From contig JAFLUB010000025.1 of the NCBI GenBank assembly GCA_022509025.1, positions 1 to 37,897 on the forward strand: DNA of 37,897 nucleotides, given 5' to 3'. The stretch's first letter is position 1. Every line of letters starts with the position of its first letter. Source of the DNA: Oscillospiraceae bacterium. Lineage in GTDB: Bacteria > Bacillota > Clostridia > UBA1381. A program made the position numbers and the translations under genes. Of this stretch, positions 33,701-37,897 are shown piece after piece. The notes beneath the pieces were generated by a model, which worked only from the letters and a program-made list of their open reading frames with translations, made no database searches and was not told the DNA's origin.

Positions 33701-36559
33701 GCGGACGGAACAGAGACGGCAGATGTCAGAACAGACTTTGACCAATACGGACGCACAACGAAAACACAGGCGATAAGCGGCGATACAACGCTGACTACAA
33801 CGTATGAATATGATTACCAGAACCGCAAAACAAAGGAAACTGACCCGAATGGTAACATCACGTTATATGAATATAATTATGACGGACAGATTAGCAAGCA
33901 GACTGACGCGGCGGGAAACAGCGTCACGGCGCAGTATGACCTGGCAGGTCAGTGTATATCATCTACCGATGCAAAGGGTAACACAACTGTGACGGAGTAT
34001 GATAATATCGGACGTGCCGTTATGACCACTTCGCCGTTCAGTGATAGTGCGAATTCAATAGTCAAGACATACTATGATAAAAATTCAAATGTTATCAAAA
34101 CCTCAGTCAGAAAAGATGAAAATACATATCTGAATGAAGAATATAAATATGATAACATGGGCAATCTGATTGCGGCGATATCCGGTGACAGCGCTAATAA
34201 ATCTGTCACGCAGTATATGTATGATACCGGAAACCGAATGACGAAGATGATAACAGGTCTGACGTCGTACAGCGCTAACCCGTCAGGCGGCAATGTCACG
34301 ACGTATACATATGGTAAGGACGGCTATCTCTATAGATTAACCGATCCGATGGGTGAGAAAGAAGAATATTATTGCGATAATTACGGAAACGTAACGCAAA
34401 TATATGATAAAAGAGGAGATGTTCTTAACCGTACCTATGGAGCGTATGGAGTAAAATATGAAGGGTCACCTACTAACGGATACAAGACGTTTACATATAA
34501 CAGCATAGGACAACAGATGAAGGCTATTGACCAATATAGAGATAGAGCGGCGGCAGAAGAAAGCTATGAATATGATGCGTTCGGAAGAATGATATCATCA
34601 ACCTCATCAGACGGAACAGTGCAGACGTATACTTATGATGATAATTCAAATGTGTTATCATATGGCATGATAAAGGATGGAACGACCAAGAACAGTATAA
34701 CGTATCAGTATGACGAGCTGAACAGATTGACAAAGCTTACAAATGGTAGTAATATATTGTCATACAGCTATGATGCAAACGGTAATTTATTCGCGGTCAT
34801 AGATTCAGCAAAAAGTAATTTAGATTTGCACATAATGTATAACAAAGCTAATCTTCCAGTAGTATATAGAAGCCATTACGGTGGTACAAGCTACTCTTAT
34901 ACTATGTCATATTACCTGAACGGACAAAAATATCAGGAAAACGATAAATACAATAATACAAGTAAGGTATATGCATACAACGCTCTTGGACAGCTAACAA
35001 CGGAAAACGCCTCGCGAGAAGATGAAACTACGGCAAATATATCATACACATATGATGCAAGCGGGAACCGTACCAGAATGAGCGCGTATAACACGCAGAC
35101 AGGAAAAACAGATATAACAGACTATACATATGATGCGAATAACCGTATGACTTCACTGACTAACACTATCTCAGGCGGTATAACGGATATGACCCGCTAC
35201 TATTATGACGAAGCGGGAAATACAGTTGCAGAGCAGAAAAAGTTATATACAACAGGAAACGAAGCTTCAGATATGGCGCTTTCAGGACGCACAGGCAGCG
35301 GCACGTTAAAGCTGTATACGTACGACGTATTTAACCGTCTTATAAAGTACAACGACGCAGGAACGGAAGCGGCGTACTCATACAATGCAAATAACCTCAG
35401 AGCTTCAAAGACTGTGGACGGAGAAAAGACAGACTTCGTATGGAATGGTCAGAACCTTGCAGGAGAGATGACAAACGGCATAACAACTGCGTATACTTAT
35501 GATGTAACAGGAATAGCCTTTGCGCATAAGGACAATGATGACACAGTAAGATACGTCAAAGACCCGCATGGCAATGTTGTCGAAGCATTAAAGAATGGTA
35601 AAACCGTGGGTGAATACGACTATACCGCATTTGGTACACAGCTAAAGAATAGCTCCACCATCTCCAACCCGTTCCGCTATTGCGGGGAGTATTATGATTC
35701 GAGCAGTGGCTTGATTTATTTAAGGAATCGGTATTATGATCCGAGCATTGGCAGATTTATTTCAGAAGACCCGATTAAGGCAGGATTAAATTGGTATGTT
35801 TATGCTAACAACAATCCAGTAATGTACGTTGACCCACTGGGCGAAGATGCAATAATTATTACCAATAAAAATTCAGTTGGCGTTGAAGGCGTAGCAACTG
35901 CCGGTCATACATCCGCTATATACCAAGATGCCAATGGCGAATGGTATTATACTTATTGGGGCGATAAAGCAGCGGCTGTGATACATATTCCGAATACCTA
36001 TATAAAAGAATATCAAAGAGGAGGGGATGTAACAGCTAATAGCATGGATTCTTTAGGCAATTTTAATAATGTGCTAAATAGGATTTTATCTGCACATGGA
36101 TTTGAAAATATAACGTCCAATTATACAGATGCCACGTATATTGTAGGTGATTTTACGGCTTCTTTGGAAACAGCATATAATAATGTGAATGTAGCGGCAA
36201 AGAGTGAAAGCGGCAGTAAAAAAGCACTTGATGATGGCAGTGTGGTCTTTCAAGGAAAAAATAGTGCCTATGATTTATTTCTTGTAAATTGTTTCGATAT
36301 GACATATGCTTCATTATCTAAAGGAACATTAGCAAATGGTATGAATGCAGGAACCTATATGAAGAATTTAGGCTTTAATGGAGGCTGGGTGCCCAATAAT
36401 GCAATTCCTAAATTTAGTGAAGTATTCATGAATAGTTCGTTTACATATGCAGGAGCGTATTCATCTTTATTGAATTATGCGACACTCTATAAACAAGGAA
36501 GTCCATGGGCGCAAAAATGGTCAAAGGCTAATTATGCAAATGCTGTAGTAGGATGGTGA
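30722..36559 (+). CDS. Sec-exported RHS/YD-repeat polymorphic toxin (WapA-like), permuted papain-like tip
   Basis: This 1945-residue protein has a signal peptide cleaved after VFA (residue 23) and an acidic, proline-rich N-terminal region. From about residue 430 to 1680 it has dozens of YD/RHS repeats (YTYDNAGRLASK, YEYDAFGRMISS, YTYDANNRMTSL). The RHS core closes with GLIYLRNRYYDPSIGRFISEDP and the junction motif DPLG (1704-1707). The roughly 238-residue tip that follows has GHTSAIYQDANGEWYYTYWG (His1729) and LVNCFDMTYASL (Cys1857). The His-before-Cys order suits a permuted NlpC/P60 or papain-like hydrolase. An EF-hand-like DTNADGALDEKD lies at 789-800. Known RHS proteins encapsulate and deliver a C-terminal toxin; the tip activity is inferred. 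Confidence 0.9.
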   Translation: MRKRIISLLMIFSTFSTMIPVFADNEETAENIPEISWKEEIQEEAPTPIPQNDVYYSVEEGQEIPDLEPNIHTETIPDDLVFPEDEYNMIGTRLPRADEPQTFTSLTEIDISWDNLFANQFGDTYLRPYAKKQDGQTISGNTNRLTIEETDLSLAGKNGLDVVIKRKHDNQDYNESYAPVRNSGKDNTYQRKYMYAFTNTRTNESVYIAFYTEDEFYIYMYNGAYIRNLDKNYLKTTTKDSTKYSFYDFVYVSNQITTDTSYAYYVYNADIPPISFLDNTLYDNMYTIQSWRTLSRKSYIGDNWSLVMPEVYLYRYMSERDGSGTTTDYYGDYIGAFRDIDGNIFNIDGYDQYTIYKTNPNRYTSSFECKSNYHLSLTKMFSSETLDDGTKYNFTIKDSRGLTYYFFYPVTKEEGNINKRQFFNIVAVEDQYGNMIRYKYDSSLEKVTRIIDTYGREINIDYTESQTTISYYDDVEQKTNKIIYTFSTLPSSALDNDSPIKPKEVKRLTVTNQLGEKTIYDARETQVMYAYQQPSSDINGYPDVSYEHADVAKNSNIERIIYPTGAETRYNYRRIYKHDSYNRILNGVYAVSASYDIVDGKEVNKNEYTFTNDGNKIKIIKTSDAAQQKTVSQYNEKGLKTNEEITPISKSEPYLKTKYTYSGNKPSTVEVNNNGLKNITEYSYSSYYPDLLFSITTDDSKIIYTYHDVTIINDGNSSIYTSDKLKTATYQYKSGSKYVTDYVVSTELTSDEKAIEYERVTQNDVIKSQIKYEYDREGNVTAQKQWTGDTNADGALDEKDAFNTVSNAYTNTTQKIKNVTSSATNIINADGINEGSITNTYKLNIYGSPTYKKDSYGTETTVEYDTLNRPVKYNLPNGGTQTVEYNSAESYTIVTDAAGIKYKNMYDGLGRIKNKYRSDGTKWMLLEEYTYDNAGRLASKRFGQSGASTVTESYTYDALDRLSTRKVYENMYTLLYTENYTYGNGYMTVKTTAADGTETADVRTDFDQYGRTTKTQAISGDTTLTTTYEYDYQNRKTKETDPNGNITLYEYNYDGQISKQTDAAGNSVTAQYDLAGQCISSTDAKGNTTVTEYDNIGRAVMTTSPFSDSANSIVKTYYDKNSNVIKTSVRKDENTYLNEEYKYDNMGNLIAAISGDSANKSVTQYMYDTGNRMTKMITGLTSYSANPSGGNVTTYTYGKDGYLYRLTDPMGEKEEYYCDNYGNVTQIYDKRGDVLNRTYGAYGVKYEGSPTNGYKTFTYNSIGQQMKAIDQYRDRAAAEESYEYDAFGRMISSTSSDGTVQTYTYDDNSNVLSYGMIKDGTTKNSITYQYDELNRLTKLTNGSNILSYSYDANGNLFAVIDSAKSNLDLHIMYNKANLPVVYRSHYGGTSYSYTMSYYLNGQKYQENDKYNNTSKVYAYNALGQLTTENASREDETTANISYTYDASGNRTRMSAYNTQTGKTDITDYTYDANNRMTSLTNTISGGITDMTRYYYDEAGNTVAEQKKLYTTGNEASDMALSGRTGSGTLKLYTYDVFNRLIKYNDAGTEAAYSYNANNLRASKTVDGEKTDFVWNGQNLAGEMTNGITTAYTYDVTGIAFAHKDNDDTVRYVKDPHGNVVEALKNGKTVGEYDYTAFGTQLKNSSTISNPFRYCGEYYDSSSGLIYLRNRYYDPSIGRFISEDPIKAGLNWYVYANNNPVMYVDPLGEDAIIITNKNSVGVEGVATAGHTSAIYQDANGEWYYTYWGDKAAAVIHIPNTYIKEYQRGGDVTANSMDSLGNFNNVLNRILSAHGFENITSNYTDATYIVGDFTASLETAYNNVNVAAKSESGSKKALDDGSVVFQGKNSAYDLFLVNCFDMTYASLSKGTLANGMNAGTYMKNLGFNGGWVPNNAIPKFSEVFMNSSFTYAGAYSSLLNYATLYKQGSPWAQKWSKANYANAVVGW

Positions 36560-36936
36560 TGTTTATGTATTGGGTTTTAAATTTTATCCCTATATTAGTG
36601 CAGATGTACATATATATTACGGCTATATTCACTCATATTAATTATGATTTTAACTTTGCCACATATGCTTTATTAAATTTGCTTGGGATACCAATATACT
36701 TGTTAATTATAAATATAGTTTATCTCATGCGTAAAAGTATATCGTATAGATCAAGTATAATATGTATGTTGGCAACAATCCTTTTGAATGTCCTTGTTTT
36801 ATTGATAAGTCATAAGATAAAATATGGTGTATTCATTGGAGATGTGCCTGAGGGGATTTATTATGTATTAATTATTATACCATCAATTATTGTTCTGATT
36901 GGTATAGTTATTTTCTATTTTGTAAAAGGTAGATAA
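36553..36936 (+). CDS. Four-helix membrane protein, likely immunity protein of the RHS toxin
   Basis: The 127 residues are almost entirely hydrophobic, with segments at about 5-27, 36-59, 68-87 and 100-123, short loops and a basic C-terminus (VKGR). The gene overlaps the last seven bases of the RHS gene. A second start at 36559 would overlap the TGA by one base. Polymorphic toxin genes are nearly always followed by an immunity gene. A membrane protein in this position would fit a toxin acting at the envelope or entering through it. I recognise no family, so the immunity role rests on position and composition. Confidence 0.7.
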   Translation: MVMFMYWVLNFIPILVQMYIYITAIFTHINYDFNFATYALLNLLGIPIYLLIINIVYLMRKSISYRSSIICMLATILLNVLVLLISHKIKYGVFIGDVPEGIYYVLIIIPSIIVLIGIVIFYFVKGR

Positions 36937-36945
36937 ATAGTAAGA

Positions 36946-37016
36946 GGGGCTGTCGCACAAGCGATTTTGCGCAGGTGCGGCAACCCCGTGGGATTGCTAT
37001 TTTCGTAAGCAATCCC
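36946..37016 (+). repeat. Tandem hairpins after the immunity gene
   Basis: The first structure pairs GGGG-TG-CGCAC with GTGCG-CA-CCCC (36946-36987) and encloses a smaller GCG/CGC stem. The second is a perfect nine-pair stem GGGATTGCT/AGCAATCCC (36990-37016). No T tract follows. The GGGGCTGTCGCAC opening resembles termini of some insertion sequences, and the unit lies directly before the RAYT-associated repeat. It is probably a mobile or REP-like element that may also end the operon transcript. Confidence 0.55.
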
Positions 37017-37021
37017 AGAAT

Positions 37022-37040
37022 AGGACAGGGGGACGGTTCT
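37022..37040 (+). repeat. RAYT-associated 19-bp repeat, left copy
   Basis: AGGACAGGGGGACGGTTCT is the inverted counterpart (18 of 19 bases) of the two repeats at 37851 and 37870. It lies seven bases before the -35 box of the transposase promoter. Confidence 0.8.
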
Positions 37041-37046
37041 GTTGTC

Positions 37047-37075
37047 TTGACGAATGAGACTAGAAATGATATAAT
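37047..37075 (+). promoter_or_regulatory. Promoter of the RAYT transposase
   Basis: TTGACG (37047-37052) and TATAAT (37070-37075) with a 17-base spacer. Confidence 0.75.
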
Positions 37076-37094
37076 GTGGTTGAGGTGAAAGCTA

Positions 37095-37844
37095 ATGCCA
37101 AGAAAAGCACGAGTAAAAAGTGAGAGTGGAGTATATCATATAATGCTGAGAGGAATAAATCAGCAATTAATATTTGAAGAAAAAGAAGATTATTTAAGAT
37201 TTATAGAGACATTGGAGAAGTATAAGGCAATAAGTGAATATAAAATATTTGCTTATTGCCTCATGCCTAATCATATTCATTTACTGATAAAAACAGAAAA
37301 AGAGGATTTGGACTTAATTATAAAACGGATAGCAGGAAGTTATGTGTACTGGTACAATTGGACATATCATAGAATTGGACATTTATTTCAGGATAGATAT
37401 AAAAGTGAACCGATAGAAGACGACTCATACTTTCTTACAGTTTTAAGATATATACATCAAAATCCATTAAAGGCAGGTATAGTAAAAGAAATAGAAGAAT
37501 ATGAGTTTAGCAGCTATAACGATTATATAGGAAACAGAAGCGAACTGATTGATATAGATTTTACGTATTCTGTGATAAAAAAAGATAAGTTTATCGATTT
37601 TAATAAAGAAAATAACAACGATATATGTTTAGATATACACAAACAAGAGTTCCGGTTAAGTGATAAAGAAGCAAAAGAAATTATTAAAAAAATTACAGGG
37701 TATGAAAATGCTGTGGAAATTCAGTTGATAGATCAAAAGCAGCGTAATATGTATATAAAAGAAATAAAAAAAGAAGGGCTTTCGATAAGACAAATTAGTC
37801 GATTGACCGGAATTAGTAAAGGGATTGTAGAGAAAATCAAATAA
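37095..37844 (+). CDS. REP-associated tyrosine transposase (RAYT, Y1 HUH family)
   Basis: This 249-residue protein begins MPRKARVKSESGVYHIMLRGIN, a typical RAYT opening. It has the HUH metal-binding motif in MPNHIHLLIK (His-x-His) and the probable catalytic tyrosine in RIAGSYVYWYN. The characteristic GHLFQDRYKSEPIEDDSYFLTVLRYIHQNPLKAG follows. The C-terminal 60 residues end in a helix-turn-helix (GLSIRQISRLTGISKGIVEKI), as in Firmicute members. RAYTs cleave and join single-stranded DNA at REP-type hairpins and move those repeats rather than themselves. GAGGTGAAA precedes the start. The gene is bracketed by inverted 19-bp repeats, which fits this role. It appears intact. Confidence 0.92.
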   Translation: MPRKARVKSESGVYHIMLRGINQQLIFEEKEDYLRFIETLEKYKAISEYKIFAYCLMPNHIHLLIKTEKEDLDLIIKRIAGSYVYWYNWTYHRIGHLFQDRYKSEPIEDDSYFLTVLRYIHQNPLKAGIVKEIEEYEFSSYNDYIGNRSELIDIDFTYSVIKKDKFIDFNKENNNDICLDIHKQEFRLSDKEAKEIIKKITGYENAVEIQLIDQKQRNMYIKEIKKEGLSIRQISRLTGISKGIVEKIK

Positions 37845-37850
37845 GACGAT

Positions 37851-37887
37851 AGAACCGTCCCCTTGTCCTAGAACCGTCCCCTTGTCC
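37851..37887 (-). repeat. RAYT-associated 19-bp repeats, two direct right copies
   Basis: AGAACCGTCCCCTTGTCCT occurs twice in tandem (37851-37869 and 37870-37888), inverted relative to the copy at 37022-37040. A further partial ACGTCCCCT runs to the window edge, so the array may continue. Confidence 0.85.
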
Positions 37888-37897
37888 TACGTCCCCT

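Noticed and set aside
37022-37897. CRISPR-like array from the 19-bp repeats
   Set aside because: Copies are tandem or inverted without unique spacers of constant length, and they flank a RAYT gene; no cas genes are present.

Overview
The window looks like chromosome from a spore-forming, low-to-moderate GC member of the Clostridia, probably of a gut lineage. The evidence is the spoVAC-spoVAD-spoVAE germination/dipicolinate genes, a lonB-lon-engB block, DUF5685 plus J-domain and DUF1385-prmC gene pairs, an SLH-domain surface protein, strong AGGAGG-type ribosome binding sites and TTGACA/TATAAT-type promoters. The exact genus cannot be told from the sequence alone.

Layout. Positions 1-5550 hold an NSS-family transporter (minus strand), tRNA-Met(CAT), a DUF5684 membrane protein, an SGNH hydrolase translationally coupled to a COG2509-type FAD oxidoreductase, and tRNA-Gly(GCC). 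A 126-bp right-end sequence of an IS200/IS605-like element occurs twice in opposite orientation (1-126 and 5005-5130). The second copy belongs to a nearly complete but decayed element whose tnpA can still be read in three fragments. Positions 5690-13740 carry a stand-alone trpB, a small YtxH-like protein, a DUF1015 protein, rplU-rpmA (no prp/ysxB between them), an OmpR-type response regulator and multi-pass histidine kinase, and obg. Positions 13787-17228 are a minus-strand block: aroK and aroE, then spoVAE, spoVAD and spoVAC with a sigma-G-like promoter. Positions 17443-25024 return to the plus strand: DUF5685, J-domain protein with a cysteine tail, DUF1385, prmC, a LonB lacking its protease domain, LonA and EngB.

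Positions 25053-37897 are the accessory part. An 821-residue SLH protein follows engB and ends in a strong terminator. Then comes a run of genes for exported proteins: a 43-residue signal-peptide ORF, a 320-residue LamG-like/Ig-like protein, a 517-residue protein with Kelch repeats and a cohesin-like C-terminal domain, and a 1945-residue Sec-exported RHS/YD-repeat protein. The RHS protein has a variable C-terminal tip of about 240 residues. The stop codon of the RHS gene overlaps a 127-residue four-helix membrane protein that sits exactly where an immunity gene is expected. The last feature is a REP-associated tyrosine transposase (RAYT) bracketed by inverted 19-bp GGGGACGGTTCT-type repeats.

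The most interesting part is the operon at about 27.9-36.9 kb. It reads as a Gram-positive polymorphic toxin locus in which a WapA-like RHS protein is produced with two other exported beta-rich proteins. Its tip has the H...NC order expected of a permuted papain/NlpC-like hydrolase. An EF-hand/dockerin-like loop in the RHS protein and a cohesin-like domain in its neighbour suggest physical association; this is inference. Other points of note are loss of prp together with an unextended L27, a two-component system in the slot that Bacilli use for spo0B, and the protease-less LonB.
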